Counted from the stretch's first letter, positions 1-11,244 are shown. The stretch is 64,000 nt of DNA from Amborella trichopoda (GCF_000471905.2 NW_006494942.1:138234-202233), one strand, 5' to 3'. Notes: generated by a model from the letters alone, not told the origin. A program made the numbers and translations.

Positions 1-862
1 AGATAAACTTAAGGGATGAGGCAGACTTAAGACCAACTTTCATTTCGGCAAAAATGTCCCCAAAAGAGAAAGAAAGTTATATCTCCCTCCTCCGAGCAAA
101 CCAGGACATCTATGCCTGACATTATCTAGACCCCCAAATTGCTCTCCACCGTCTTGGCATCAATCTGTCCATCAAACCCCTGAATCAGAAATCAAGAAGG
201 TTTAAACCCAACCTAGAGATGCAGATCAATGCCAAGGTGAACAAGCTCGGATAGGGTGTATTAATACGTGAAGCCAAATGCCCCAGATGGCTGGAAAATG
301 TTGTCCCAATCAAGAAGAAAAAAGGCCAAATCAGGGTCTGCATTGACTTTCGCGACTTGAACACCACCTGCTCCAAGGATGACTTCCCCTTGTCGTTCAC
401 TGATATGCTTGTTGACTCCATGGCTCATTGTTAGATCTTCTCCTTTATGAATGGGTATTCTGGTTGTAATCAAATCAGGATGGCACCAGAAGATGTGGAG
501 GCCACCGCGTTCTTGACTCCGAAAGGTGTCTTTTACTACAATGTGATGCCTTTCAGGTTAAAGAATGTCGGTGTCATGTACCAGCGAGCCATGACAACCT
601 TCTTTAAGGATATGATCCATAAGGAGGTCGAGTGTTACGTGGATGACTTGGTAGTGAAATCTAAAACAAAGGATGCTCACATACAAGACCTTAAAAAGGT
701 ATTTGAATGGCTATAGCATCACCAAGTCAAGATGAACCCCTTGAAATAAGCCTTTGGCGTAGACTCATGAAAATTCTTAGGGAGGTACCATGGGCTTGAG
801 ATCAAGCCAGTCAAAATCAAGGCAATCCAGAATATGCCATCACCTACGACCCTTCATGAACT
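1..862 (+). pseudogene. pol: Reverse transcriptase part of broken Tat-like pol (element E1)
   Basis: Encodes what was the RT of a Ty3/gypsy polyprotein, which copies element RNA into DNA in the virus-like particle. Readable blocks are the entry block KKKGQIRVCIDFRDLN near 316-363, the palm segment GYSGCNQIRMAPED near 453-494, TPKGVFYYNVMPFRLKN near 519-567, and the catalytic YVDD box at 636-647, which is intact. The 5' end lies outside the window. Several in-frame stops interrupt it: TGA near 117, TAG near 253 and TAG near 432. Where E6 keeps the residue, the change is CAG to TAG or TGG to TGA. RNase H, a second RNase H and integrase follow in order, which fixes the Ty3/gypsy domain order. 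Family assignment is firm; the gene is dead. Confidence 0.95.
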
Positions 863-1440
863 ATGGTCTCTCCAAGGACCACTAAACTACATTCAAAGGC
901 TTATCTCAAACCTTCAAGCCGATGCAGGCCCTTTTCACACCTGCTGAAGAAAGACACTCCCTTCATATGGGATGCGGAGTGTCAAGCTGCACTCGATGAC
1001 ATCAAGCAGTATTTGTTGAATCTCCCAGTGCTCTCTACGCCAGTGTCAAGAAGGCCTCTCATCCTATATGTGACCACCCTTGATGAGTCACCCAGGACAC
1101 TCCTAGCACATAACAATGTTGGGGGGAAGGAAACAGCTCTCTATTATCTCAGTTGCAGGATGCAGGGAGCTGAGAAGAATTACCCTCCCATCGAAAAGAT
1201 GTGTCTAACCTTGATCTTTGCCGTACGTAAACTCCACCATTACTTGCTCGGTCACGAAGTCAAACTAATCTCGAAGGCAGACCCGATCAAGTTCCGTATG
1301 ACCCGGCCATGCCTATTAGGATGCCTGGCCAAGTGGGCATTATTGTTGATGGAGTTCGACATCATGTACGTACGACAAAAGGCAGTCAAAGGACAAGCCC
1401 TGACAAACTTCCCTATCAAGTGATCTCTCGAATGAAGAAG
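863..1440 (+). pseudogene. pol: RNase H domain of E1 pol
   Basis: This is the RT connection plus the ordinary retroviral-type RNase H, which removes RNA from the RNA:DNA hybrid. One open stretch of about 186 codons reads from the connection block (HLLKKDTPFIWDAECQAAL near 940-995) through PLILYVTTLDES and GGKETALYYLSCRM to EKNYPPIEKMCLTLIFAVRKLHHYLLG. These are standard gypsy RNase H landmarks. It ends at QALTNFPIK where the family normally reads ALADFL, and stops at 1,421-1,423. Compared with E6 it keeps W and Q residues that are stop codons there, so the two copies decayed independently. Confidence 0.92.
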
Positions 1441-1870
1441 TTTTTTGTGCAGTACTAGCTCGACTGTGGGAGATGTATTTTGATGGAGCATTCCAGTCTG
1501 CTACAGGGGACACCAGAGTCATGTTCATGACTCTCGACGGTGGAATGATTCCTCTATCCTTCTCACTTGCAGAGGCATTTTCTCATAATGAAGCTGAATA
1601 TCAAGCCCTCATAATCAAATTGGAGATCGCCCAAGAGCTAAACCTGGAGTAGGTAAACATCTTCAGTGACTCTGAACTGGTCATCCGGTACCTTAAAGGG
1701 ATTTATGACGTGAGGAAGGATACTCTCAAGCCTTATCTTGACACGGTCAAATATTATATGCCCCAATTAGATGACTTCTCCCTAAGTCATATCCTTAAAA
1801 GGCTAAACTCGTAGGCCGATGCGCTCTCAAAGCTCGGGGCAACCATTCAACTGTCTTCATCAGGGCCCAT
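1441..1870 (+). pseudogene. pol: Second (archaeal-type) RNase H domain of E1 pol
   Basis: A second RNase H fold sits between the ordinary RNase H and integrase. Visible landmarks are the first strand MYFDGAFQSATG near 1,471-1,506, the helix motif NEAEYQAL near 1,588-1,611 with the acidic E, the SDSELVIRYLKG block near 1,665-1,700, and an ADALSKLGATIQL end near 1,818-1,856. A dual RNase H is established as a mark of the Tat lineage, where the extra domain was acquired. Two TAG codons (near 1,651 and 1,813) break the frame. The D/E/D residues are still visible, but the domain is not translatable. Confidence 0.88.
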
Positions 1871-3329
1871 GCCTGTCTGGGTAACATAATGGAGACATGT
1901 CAACGTGAGAACAAACTTAATGCAGATGAGGAGAGGGATATCTTCCCCAAATGCCCGCCTTATCTGTTCGGAGTTCTTCTCACTGCCAAGGATGCTATTA
2001 AGGCAGAGCAGGAAATGTCCCGAGGAAAAGAATCCAAAGTTGAGAAGCAGGAGCCAGAATTCTTCCACCCAATGTGTGCAGAGATAGAACAAGTAGAAGA
2101 CTGGAGGGGGCTTATCATGAATTTCACAAAACACGGAAGACTGCCTGAAGATCGGGTAAAATACAATGGTATACATTGAATTTCTACCAAGTACACCCTC
2201 CTCGATGGGGATGTTTACTTTCGTAGATCATTTGACAAAATTCTCCTCAGATGTGTCGATACACAAGAAGCAAGCAAAGTACTCGAAGAAGTGCATTCAG
2301 GTATCTACGGACTGCATCAGTCCGGCCCTATGCTATACAAACGCATACGCAAACTCGGCTATTATTGGCCTTCAATGGTGGCCGAGGCCCAAAACTATGC
2401 TAAGAGATGTCAGGTGTGCTAAATTCACTCATGTGTAATTCATCAACCCTCGGAGCCTCTCCATCCTACAATGTCATCATGGCCCTTTTCCCAGTGGGGT
2501 ATGGATATTGTAGGACCCATCGACCCTCCTTCTTTGGGCTGAAGCAGTCCCTCTCAAGCAGGTTCCAAGGACCACTGTGGCCAACTTCATGGCCACCACA
2601 TCATCTACCGATTCGGGGTTTCTGATCTAATAATCTATGATAATGGCTCTAAGTTTAGAAGCCATCACGTTGATCGCCTAGTTAACCAGTTTGGTTTCGA
2701 GTGGAAATACACACTCATGGAGAACCAACGGTTTTGCTGAGGCATTCAACAAAATCCTGTGTGGGGTGCTCCGGAGGTCAGTTTCGAAGTCAAAGAAAAC
2801 TTGGCATGAGAAGCTGCCTGAAGCTCTGTGGGCCTATCGCACCACCACTCAGAATCTTACAAATTATACCCCATATTCCCTGGTCTATGGAGGTGAGGTA
2901 GTTTTGCCCCTCGAAGTTCAAACACCCTCACTCTGTGTCGCCATACATCAAGGACTGACTGAAGATAAGAGGGTCAAGCTCCGTTATCAGGAGTTGGATG
3001 CCCTTGACGAAAAGAGACTAGAGGCCCAGCAGAACCTCGAGCTCAATCAAGGAAGGATGAAGAGAGCCTTTGACAAGTCTGATAAGGTTTGCTCATTCGC
3101 TCGTGGAGATCTCGTCTTAGCAGTCAAGAGATCGATCGTCATGCATGGGCAGCACAAAGGAAAGTTCAAACCTAAATGAGAAGGTTCATTCATAGTCAAG
3201 AAGGCCACACCAAGCGAGACATATATACTGGCAAATTCTGATAGAGAAGAGGCGATGATGGCTATCAATGGAAGGTACTTAAAGAAGTATTATCCTTGTC
3301 ATATCCCTAAAATGCGGTGCTTGCAGTGA
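1871..3329 (+). pseudogene. pol: Integrase domain of E1 pol
   Basis: Integrase inserts the cDNA into the host chromosome. The zinc-binding HHCC region is visible as EVHSGIYGLHQSG near 2,290-2,328 and RCQVC near 2,406-2,420. The first catalytic D is in WGMDIVGPI near 2,497-2,523. After GPIDPPS the frame shifts, and roughly 50 bases normally coding for the DYFTKW segment are missing compared with E6. The glutamate block (NGFAEAFNK) and the C-terminal half (GVLRRSVSK to GRMKRAFDKSDKV) are open from 2,691 to 3,179. The tail ends YLKKYYP near 3,292 with a stop at 3,327-3,329. There is no chromodomain, as expected for Tat and unlike chromoviruses. Confidence 0.93.
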
Positions 3330-3735
3330 AAAGGACAAAATGAAGATGAGGAACATTCAAAGGAAGTTCATTTATTTTATTGCATTAGAAAAAGTTACAA
3401 GCTACAATCAAAAGCCCATTATTAGGGAAGTTACAAAGCTCTTTCATCCAAGGATAAGAGTATGGTTACATGCCAAAAATAAATGCTTTCCTCATGAAGA
3501 AGAAGCAAAACCACTAAAGAAATTCTCCCCTCATGAAGAAGAAGTAAAACCATCGAAGAGAATGTTTATAGGCCAAAAAGAAGGAGCCAACCATTTTCGA
3601 GTCAACTTCAATTCATCTGACGAGGCATGGCTAGCTTCCAAAGAACTGGTCTGTGATGGATTCCCTTCCTCCAAAACAACATGGACTTGACTGTTGTGTT
3701 GGAGGACTTGGCTTCTAACAGACCACAATGATCAG
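3330..3735 (+). other. Post-pol flank shared by E1 and E6
   Basis: This non-coding stretch follows the pol stop. It aligns by eye with 17,451-18,000 after the E6 pol: a block reading ATTATTAGGGAAGTTACAA occurs in both, followed by short GAGGAAGA-like repeats and a shared end reading GAACTGGTCT, GAACAACATGGA and GGAGGACTTGGCTTC. The small ORF at 3,340-3,690 comes from the CATGAAGAAGAAG repeats and matches nothing I know. Similarity fades after about 3,720, where the antisense leader of the PMD gene would begin. Confidence 0.7.
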
Positions 3736-4734
3736 GCCTTCTCATTTGTCATCACTCTTGGCCCCCACAAGGCGTCGCAGTCCATGGTCACTACCGCGCA
3801 CCACCCAACACTGCGCACAGCCATCGCCGTCTGCAACTCAATGATGCATTTTATCATCACCGCGGCCGAGCTAGCACCACACCTGACCAATGCCGTGAGC
3901 GACATGTTGCCAAGCACGGCTATTACCGCACGCTGCTTCATGATGTGTGAATGCAGCGTTGAATGTGACTTAATGTCATGCATGTCTTTGAAGTGCCCTA
4001 GTTCCCACTGTTTCCAGTTCTCAGGAGACATTAATGCCCACACCTCTTTGGTTTCCCAATCGTCGTTCCTCGCGGACGGTCCACCTTCTCACAACCTTTT
4101 GCCTCCCCCGCGACCCTTGGGGTTCTCGTCGGGAAAACACTTCTCTGACAGCCAGGAATCCCCATCTGACCCTGTTCTTTCCCCTTTTCAATAGCCAGTA
4201 ATACCAAAACAAAAAAAAAATCATCGGAATCCCTAGAAAGTTCTCCCACGACCTTGTGGATTTTCCCTTCTCCTTGTTTTTGCACTTCCGCAGTTCGCCA
4301 CAAACTCATCGAAACTCCATTGAGTTTTCCAGTGAAACCACTACTACTCCTTCTTCTTCCAATAACCAGAGGACTATCAGATTCCTTGACTTCTTTGAAA
4401 CCTCCCCTTCAGCGTCGGGACTATCAGAAAAGCACCACGACTCTGGCAAACCACTGCTATTCCTGTAGCTTCACCGGAAAGGTCTCGGTGAGCCCCGGAG
4501 AAGTCCCTCTTCCCTGCTCAGGAGAGCCTTTACACCCTTCAAAAACATCCGCAAGCACACCGTAAAGGCCCATGACCTACTGAAGCTCTCCAGAAAAGCT
4601 CCTAAAAGCCTGTTTGCTACAAATATGGGCCGAGAAAAACTCTAGCTGGGAAATTCTCAAAGAAAGCTTCAGCTCTCTTTCTCTCTCTCTAAAACTCTCT
4701 ACGAATGTTTTAACCCCTTGGTAAAACTATAAAA
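3736..4734 (-). other. Region downstream of the antisense promoter, PMD ORF absent (E1)
   Basis: About 1 kb lies between the post-pol flank and the antisense TATA box. In E4 and E5 the equivalent kilobase, read from the TATA box on the antisense strand, leads into the PMD ORF. Here no PMD coding can be read in any frame before pol is reached. A polypurine stretch at 4,675-4,700 (antisense GAGAGAGA) resembles the GAGAGAGG just after the TATA box in E4. ORFs crossing this region on both strands share no family motifs, and I treat them as chance. Confidence 0.5.
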
Positions 4735-4757
4735 AGAGGGCTTTTCCCCCTTTTATA
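4735..4757 (-). promoter_or_regulatory. Antisense TATA box with GGGG/CCCC hairpin (E1)
   Basis: On the minus strand the sequence reads TATAAAAGGGGGAAAAGCCC. It is one of four copies of a TATA-AAGGGG-(N)-CCCC motif in the window (also 18,976, 38,315 and 60,033). In each, the G run and the C run could pair as a small hairpin just downstream of the TATA box. In E4 and E5 it lies about 1 kb upstream of the PMD ORF on the same strand, so promoter function for that antisense gene is inferred. Confidence 0.6.
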
Positions 4758-4868
4758 CTCAGCGGTCCCACAAACTGCTCATCATAAATTCGAAATGATG
4801 CTCTAATCTCAAGCTTCTGACGACAATAAGACCTGGTCGGAGCAAGTTACGCTCAAGACCCGAATGGG

Positions 4869-5395
4869 TTATTGCCACGCGCCTTCATCAGAGGCAATCA
4901 CCGTGCACTGCGTAAGATGCTACCGTTGCGCGCCTTCGTCAAAGGCCATCACCACGTGCCTTCGTCAGAGGCAATCGTCATGCACTACGTAAGATGCTAC
5001 TGTCACATGCTTAAGTCAAAGGCCATCGTTGTGCTCTCCATCAAGGGTTATTGCCATGCGCTACGTAAGATGCTATCACCGCACTCCTTTGTCAAAAACC
5101 ATCGTCGTGCACTTCATCAAAAGCTATCATCGTGTGCTGCGTAAGAGGCTATCGCCGCATGCCTTCATCAAGGGCTATCACCGTGTGCTGTGTAAGATGC
5201 TATCACCGTGCGCTTCGTCAAAGGCCACCATCATGCGCTTCCAGCTATCATCGCATGCCTATCAAGAGTTAACGTCGCGCGCTTCACTAAGTGGCTAACG
5301 CCGCATGCCTCACTAAGCGGCTAACGTCGTGCCCCCTTCATCAAGAACCTAACGTCGTAAGCACCATCCAGAACTTAGCACCGTGCGCACGTCAC
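4869..5395 (+). repeat. 25-26 bp tandem array in E1 3' region
   Basis: Diverged units of about 25-26 bases resemble GCGCTTCGTCAAAGGCTATC plus ACCGT. About twenty can be followed, alternating between TTCGTCAAAGG and TGCGTAAGATG types. The units are CpG-rich and C/T drift at CpG sites explains much of their divergence. Both small ORFs here are repeat artefacts. Confidence 0.85.
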
Positions 5396-5529
5396 GACAC
5401 TCTCATCTGGATCTTAATTCTACATCCCCAAGAAGTTTATTCCCTACACCCCAGCCTCACTCCTTCGAGAGTCGAGTCCCCATTTACGACTCTATTTCCC
5501 GTGAAGTCACATTCTCCCCACACAACGGT

Positions 5530-7060
5530 CCGTGCTGCATGACCTTAAACTGCACAGCCTTAGTCTATGCTGCATAACATTAAATTGCCCAGCCACGGTC
5601 TATATGGATGACCCTAAACTGCATGGTCCAAACTATACGACCTTAAACTGTAGCAGAGGTCTAGTTGCATGACCTTAAACTCTATGGTCCTAGCCCATGA
5701 CTTTAAACTGTGTAGCCATATTCCAAGATACAAGACCTTAAAACTGTAGCTCACGTCCCTGGAGTAACACGTTAAACAACGTAACAAATAGTCCACACGC
5801 ATGACTTAAAACTATGAAATGGACGAACCCCTACGCCAGGTGTATTCCATCAACATCCTCAGTGGAGTTAGGTGTATGCAAAAGAAAAAGGGAGTCATGC
5901 TTGCCCCTTCAATCCCCAGTGGGTATGTTTCACACCAACACCCCAGTAGGGGGTCACACCCTATTGCGACCCACTACCCCCAGTGGTGTTGCATCCATAC
6001 TCTAGCCTGTCTTTCTCAGTAGAGCTACATGCACACCATTACTCATCATCCCCAGGGAGTCACACTTACCCACTTAATCCCCAGTGAAGTCCGCTTCCGC
6101 TTGCCACTCCTTGTAGGGCCACCATCTTCATCTAAATCTCTTTGCTTGTGTATAGCCTTAACTATCTTTATCCCTAGGGAGTTAGAGTGTTATCCATAGA
6201 CCTATCCCCCATGCAGCTTCACCTACATGGTAACCAACATAATGGTCCGTGCTGCATGACCTTAAACTGCACAACCATGGTTCGTGCTGCATGACCTTAA
6301 AATGCACAACCATGGTCCATGCTGCATGACCTTAAACTTCACAGTCGTGGTTCATGCTGCATGACCTTAAACTGCACAGCCATGGTCCATGCTGCATGAC
6401 CTTAAACTACAAAGCGGTGGCCCATGCTGCATGACCTTAAACTCCACAGTTGTGGTTCGTGCTGCATCAACTTAAACTGCACAGTCGTGGTCCATGCTGC
6501 ATGACATTAAACTGCACAGCCTTGGCCCTAGTTGCATGATCTTAAGCCGCACAGCCTTTGTCCTAGCCGCATGACTTTAAATTGCATAGCCTTGGTCCTA
6601 GCCGCATGACATTAAACTGCACAGACTGGGTCCGTCCAGCATGACCCTAAACTGCACAGCTTTGGTCCTCGCCGGATGACCCTAAACTACACAGCTACAG
6701 TCTAGTTGCAGGACCTTAAGTTGCATGGTTCAAACGATATGGCCCTAAACTGCAGCGAAGGTCTAGTTGCACGACCTTAAACTACCTAGTCCTAGCTGCA
6801 TGACTTTAAATTGCATAGCCATAGTTCGAACTATATGACCATAAATCATAGTCTATGTCCTAACTGCATGACATTAAAAGGCTCAGCATCATGGTCCAAA
6901 CAATATGACCTTAATCTGTAGCTGAGGTCTAGTTGCACAACCTTAAACTTCTTGGTCCTAGTTGCATGATTTTAAACTTCATAACCATGGTCCAACCTAT
7001 ATGAACTTAATCAGCGCATCCTGATCGCAGAACGTTAAACTGATTTGTCCAGGTCGCAGA
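5530..7060 (+). repeat. 35-bp tandem array, E1 3' region
   Basis: Units of 35 bases centre on GCATGACCTTAAACTGCACA followed by GCCATGGTCCATGCT. Spacing is exact in the best stretch, where successive GCTGCATGAC start at 6,251 and 6,286. The array is interrupted at 5,815-6,235 by a block without units and degrades after about 6,650. The same unit forms arrays in E6 (19,690-20,185, same orientation), E2 (24,600-24,965, inverted) and E4 (58,190-59,105, inverted), always in the 3' region of a family A element. Tandem repeats in the 3' non-coding region are a known habit of Tat elements and can seed satellite DNA. Confidence 0.92.
5815..6235 (+). repeat. CCCCAGTGG-rich block inside the E1 35-bp array
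   Basis: This block carries several diverged short motifs of the form CATCCCCAGTGGAGTTA and CTTCAATCCCCAGTGGG, spaced irregularly at 30-60 bases. Matching blocks sit beside the 35-bp array in E6 (19,365-19,690) and, inverted, in E2 (25,000-25,300) and E4 (59,110-59,530). No coding or known signal is recognised. Confidence 0.7.
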
Positions 7061-8570
7061 GGCATGATGTTAAACACACCCTCACATATGCACACACCCC
7101 TTTACGTGCATCTTCATGCATGCCTTCCCTAATCGACCCGCTCGTGTGCGCCCACCACCTTCATTGCTTCCCCAGTGAACCCATTCACTTCACTATTGCT
7201 ATTCATCATTCTTGAGTGAGTCTCACCGATGCTCACAGAATTGTGAACCATCTCACCATCCATACTCGTCATCAGCTAGTGGATTACCATTTTTCACGCA
7301 CCATTCATACACCTTCCATCTTTCATGGGTAGCCTCATACCATCTCCCCAAAGTGAGTCAAGGCCACCATACTCACTTTATGGCCTCCTCAAACTACCGT
7401 TCATCACCACTACGATCCAGCTGTATGACCCTAAACTATAGTGCACGTCGTAGCTTCTTGATGTTAAAAGGCTTCACACAAGACTCGAAGGCATGACCCT
7501 AAACACGCCTTCACAAAATACGGGCATGGTGTACACCTGGACAAGCGAATTCCATGAGTAAAAATGGTGGACGGTCATGATCACAAAACCATGATTAAAA
7601 GAGTTTCGTGAAAACAAAAACCCAGGCATGGTGATAACCCCAAAGGGCATCGTGAGCAAAAACGGATGAAAATGGTGGACTTGACCACAAGGCCATGGGT
7701 AAAAGAGCCCGAAAAAAAAAGTTGGTGAAAACCATCTTCACGGTGCTACTTCTCCTGTTCGAGTGAAAACCAGCAAAAGGGCACTTGGACCAACAAAGTA
7801 GGTTGACGCAGCACCACAGCCTCAGCAACATACAATTGCCAGAATCCAATCACAACACAAACTGGATCACCTGGGAGTGAGAGCCACATAAGATCTCCCA
7901 CACTTCACCTCTAAAAATAGAAAGAGTTCTTGAGGGTGAGGACGATGACCAAAAGATCCCTACAAAATGCTAAAAGATCCCCACAAAGGAAAAAAATTGA
8001 TGAAGCTAGGGCCTAACCTGTCAAAGACTTCAGGGTAAGGTCTCGCCATGAGATTGCCTCGCCTAAAACCTTCCTCAGCAGACAGCCCCAGATTTTTTAT
8101 TAGACCCTACAAGATGGGGCTCACAAGGCCCCCTCACAAAACTTCCCTCTAGCAGACAGGCCCAAACTTTTGGGTTAGGTCAGAAGCCCTCGACTGGACC
8201 GTACAGATAGGACCTACACAGATACCCTGATTATCAAAAGAAAACTTGGTGTAGTAGCGAACAATGCCGACCAAAGGTTCATAGCATTTGGCCTCCATAT
8301 AGGCCTGATTCTGACTAATGAGATCCTACAAAATCCTCAAGCTGCCAAAATCGTAAATAATGCCTCGAGTGTGAGGACTTCGACAGGATCCTCAAAATTT
8401 TCTTCCTCCCCTGAAGTCTCCACGGATGGACCCGTACATTGCGTTCAAACGTTTCAGCATCTTAGTTACAACATTGTGTGAATCTCCTCAGCATTCACGT
8501 AGTCTTGTGGCTAGCCAGGGGAAATTTCTTGAATCATTATACTTCTCGCTTCTCTCAAAGCACAACATTC
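7061..8570 (+). other. Conserved non-coding 3' block of family A (E1)
   Basis: There is no convincing gene. The part from about 7,500 to 7,860 (around CCCAGGCATGGTG and GGGCACTTGGACCAAC) is recognisable in inverted form in E2 (23,661-24,090) and E4 (57,800-58,190). The part from about 8,200 to 8,570 matches the E3 flank (25,561-25,874) and, inverted, 22,375-22,560 and 57,081-57,420. Conservation of order in at least three elements shows it belongs to the element 3' region. Small ORFs here differ between copies. Confidence 0.65.
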
Positions 8571-8582
8571 GATGGGGAATAC
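8571..8582 (+). other. Polypurine tract before E1 3' LTR
   Basis: GATGGGGAATAC lies directly against the LTR start. Equivalent positions in other copies read GGTGGGGCAAG (E3, 25,865), GGTGAGGCATGC (E2, antisense of 22,375) and AGCAGGGCAAGC (E4, antisense of 57,081). A purine-rich tract at this place primes plus-strand DNA synthesis. The assignment depends on the LTR start at 8,583. Confidence 0.6.
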
Positions 8583-9868
8583 TGTTGGAAGACATTTTTC
8601 ATCATCATGGGTCCCCCCGGTCAATAAAGCCTCATAAATAGTGGAAATTTTGACAGCCTCATAATAGCCCCAAAACTGACCAAGATCTTCATAAGGACTC
8701 TCAAATATCACCTGCTAAGTTTTGTCCCATTTTGACATGTCTAAGGCAGTGCAGATTGAGAAATAGTTTCTGTAGAATCAGCCTCTAGCACCCTAAAACG
8801 GACCCTAAAACTCGAGCTATATTTTTGGTGTCTCAATTTTCTATAGAACTATCTCCATTGGATCCGGCATGGTTGAAAACCCTCAATGGTCAAATTTCAA
8901 CTTAAACGGACATCCTAAGAAGAAGTTATAGGTGAAAGAGTGAAACAGGAGGAGTCGCACGCTATTCCCGTGCGCCCACCCTGCAACTCAACTCCATTAA
9001 AGTGACAGTCACGGCTAGTGACTTTAGACACTCATACCTCACCCGTCTGAAGTCAGTTCGAGCCCAAATTTTGTGAGCACATTCATCTCATCAAGACGAG
9101 CGTTTCGATATGTGGCATGCCCTGTGACGAAGCCCAAGCGTGAAGAAAAGCTAGGGAGAAGTTGCAGATCCAGGAAGAAAGTGCAGGAAAATCAATAGCA
9201 TCGTGTCTCGTTTGAGCGACCAAATCATGCCGCTCGCGAGCCCGATCGATGGAAAACCAGTTCCATCGTGTGCGTAAGGTCCATGGCTATCACTGGTCCG
9301 AACATCACGTATGATGAACAGTCGGATTTCTCACACAAAGCTAACGAATTGACCACAAATTCCGTCGTAGGAATTCTAGATTCCGGCCAAAACTTTAAAC
9401 TTGCAAAACCTTCATCCGGGCGCAGAATCGAGCTGGGCTTATTGCCCCACGATCGTGATGGCATGCTCAGTGTGATCTAGCAAATAAATCACACAAAAAC
9501 ATCAAGGATTGAGCACACAATCAATCTTAATTTTCAAGATTCATTCAAATTTCAAGTCGCATGATCGTGCCGTAAAAACATGATCCATGGCTTGAAGTTG
9601 GTAACAAATCGATCGCCATGCTGAGCCCTACAAGAAAACAACCATCTTTGTATCAAACGGGCATCAAAACGACCCTGGATCATCCATAAAAAATCATGCG
9701 CGTTCTAGGGCAACACATGAACTGTTTTGGAATTCCACAACTTGTTAAGAAGGGCCAAATTTGTCATTTTGCACCTTATTTTCTAATTTCTTTTAATTCA
9801 TTTAAACCTTAACTTCAGGCAATTAGGTTTACATTTGATCAATCCACCCATGTTTTGGCATATTTCTC

Positions 9869-9939
9869 TATATACCACATATCATCCTTATACGTGCAGA
9901 CTCAACCTTAGGCAAAAAAGGAGAGTTTTACTGAATAAA
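9869..9939 (+). promoter_or_regulatory. LTR promoter and polyadenylation signal (E1 LTR)
   Basis: TATATA at 9,869-9,874 is followed 60 bases later by AATAAA at 9,934-9,939. The same pair follows a conserved CACCCATGTTTGGG stretch in E3 (27,021/27,079) and the fragment at 63,268/63,327, and on the minus strand in E4 (55,771). This spacing is what an LTR U3/R border looks like, and it sets the sense direction of the LTR to match pol. Confidence 0.72.
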
Positions 9940-10309
9940 ATTTCTCTTTCTTCTCATTGTTGAGTCATGTTTCGAGAGAAAGGAGAGAGAAAATTTTGGA
10001 TTGGTACCCTTAAGCTCAAGGTAAATCTTCTCTCTCTTCTTTTATTTTCTTCTCTCTCTTCCTCTCTTTTTTCTTGCTCTTCTCCGTCTAAGCTCCTCTC
10101 AGAGGCCATGCACGGCAGTGGGAGTGCTGTTCATGCCTCTCCTATAGTCTCACAAGTCGCGCATGGTGATGGCAGCGCCATGTGTGAGCTTCTTTCTCCT
10201 TCTGTTCGTTGTCTCCTAGCAAGGCTTGCAGGTGGCGTTGCTCATCGCCGCTCGCAGATGTGTTCTCGATGTCTCAGTGAAGAACACAGACAACAAAAAT
10301 CATTACTGC

Positions 10310-10640
10310 CTGTAGGGGTCCCCCTGTTGCGTGCTTATCACAGACGGTGCCTATTTTCATCCATGAGCTTCCTTCACGTGCTCGGTGCCTATCATCGTCT
10401 GCAAGCTTCCTTCGCACGCTCGGTGCCTATCGCCGTCCACGAACTTCCTTCGTGCGCTTGGTGCTTATTATCGTCCGTTAGCTTCCTTCTCGTGCTCGGT
10501 GCTCATTGTCGTCCGCGAACCTCCTCTATGCAATTGGTGCTCATCGCCATCCCTCCTATGTCATGCACCTATCATCGTGTGCCTTGCAAAGAACTATCGT
10601 CGCGTGCTTCACAATTAGCTATCGTCGACCGCTTTATAAG
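10310..10640 (+). repeat. 36-bp minisatellite in LTR U5 (E1)
   Basis: Units of about 36 bases resemble GTGCTCGGTGCCTATCATCG plus TCCGCGAGCTTCCTTC. Seven to eight units are followed by partial ones. The solo LTR at 49,904 has the equivalent array at 51,660-51,960. The 264-codon ORF over this stretch is Ser/Cys-rich repeat translation and not a gene. Confidence 0.8.
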
Positions 10641-10896
10641 AGGCTATCACCACCCTCAGGGGTTTGCTGCCTTCTCTTATTGCCCAACGGCAATGCCCAG
10701 CGTTGTCCGTAGTTCGTTGCTCACTTTCCATCCATTAGCAGTAGTGTCTAGCGCCGTCTAAGGGCCGCGACACTACTACTTCGCAGTTATTAGTGGCAAT
10801 GCTTAATGCTGTCGAGACCCCATCTCCCTGCTGCCTCGCGTATTCTCTTAATTCTTTTCTCCTCTCATTCAAACTTCCCACATTCTTAGTCACATG

Positions 10897-11244
10897 AATG
10901 TGCATCACCCTAAGATAAGGGTGGGTCCTTTGGCCCACTTGTCTTGAAAATTAACCATGTTAGTGTTGTGCAGAAAACAAGGTGATCACAGGTCAAGGGA
11001 GGCGATTCCAAACAAGATATGCAAATGGGGGGCTTTCTTTGTGATCTAAGAGGGCACCCACATAAGCCAGCCCGTGTAAGTCCTAAACCGACCTTAAATT
11101 CCTCTCTCATTGGTTGGTATGCCTGCCCTTGCTCTTGAGCAAGGTTCTTGAGAGAGCAATCTCAAGTCTCAAGTTCACTAGAAACCCGAGACATGTGCCG
11201 CCAGATCATCTAGATCCGAAGGGCGAGATCGGGGCACCTAACCA
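10897..11244 (+). repeat. Conserved ~350-bp terminal block of family A LTRs
   Basis: The last 350 bases of the LTR are the best conserved part. They contain GACCTGT/ACAGGTC, GGGGGGCTTTC and GAGATCGCTCTC-type motifs and end CACCTAACCA. Seven copies can be recognised: here, 28,395-28,744 and 52,430-52,790 on plus, and 20,288-20,640, 33,045-33,400, 38,345-38,730 and 53,700-54,060 on minus. Similarity stops abruptly at the same base in all seven, which marks the LTR edge. Confidence 0.88.

Larger units (their letters stand above)
8583..11244 (+). mobile_element. 3' LTR of E1 (family A LTR)
   Basis: The LTR starts TGTTGGAAGACA and ends CACCTAACCA, giving about 2.66 kb with TG...CA ends. The ends are supported by solo LTRs of the same family that are bounded at these sequences by short near-duplications (49,904-52,790 and 38,345-53,257). 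Order along the LTR is U3 with conserved blocks, TATA and AATAAA near 9,869-9,939, a CT-rich stretch, a minisatellite, then a conserved terminal block. No target duplication is seen here: the left side is the element interior and the right side joins a family C LTR fragment. Confidence 0.8.

Noticed and set aside
3694-4309. Opposed ORFs on both strands in the region after E1 pol
   Set aside because: No domain, no equivalent in E6, and the frame differs from the PMD; most likely chance in GC-rich sequence.
4869-7060. CRISPR-like array
   Set aside because: Units are contiguous and all diverge together; there are no unique spacers, no cas genes, and the setting is a plant retrotransposon.
9967-10761. 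264-codon ORF in the E1 LTR
   Set aside because: It lies over the 36-bp minisatellite after the promoter; composition is repeat-driven and the copy at 51,290-52,020 is interrupted differently.
3583-11244. Reading the whole 3.7-11.2 kb stretch as one 7.5-kb LTR
   Set aside because: Solo LTRs with short duplications at 49,904 and 53,257 fix the LTR start at TGTTGGAAG, so only 8,583-11,244 is LTR and the rest is the element 3' region.
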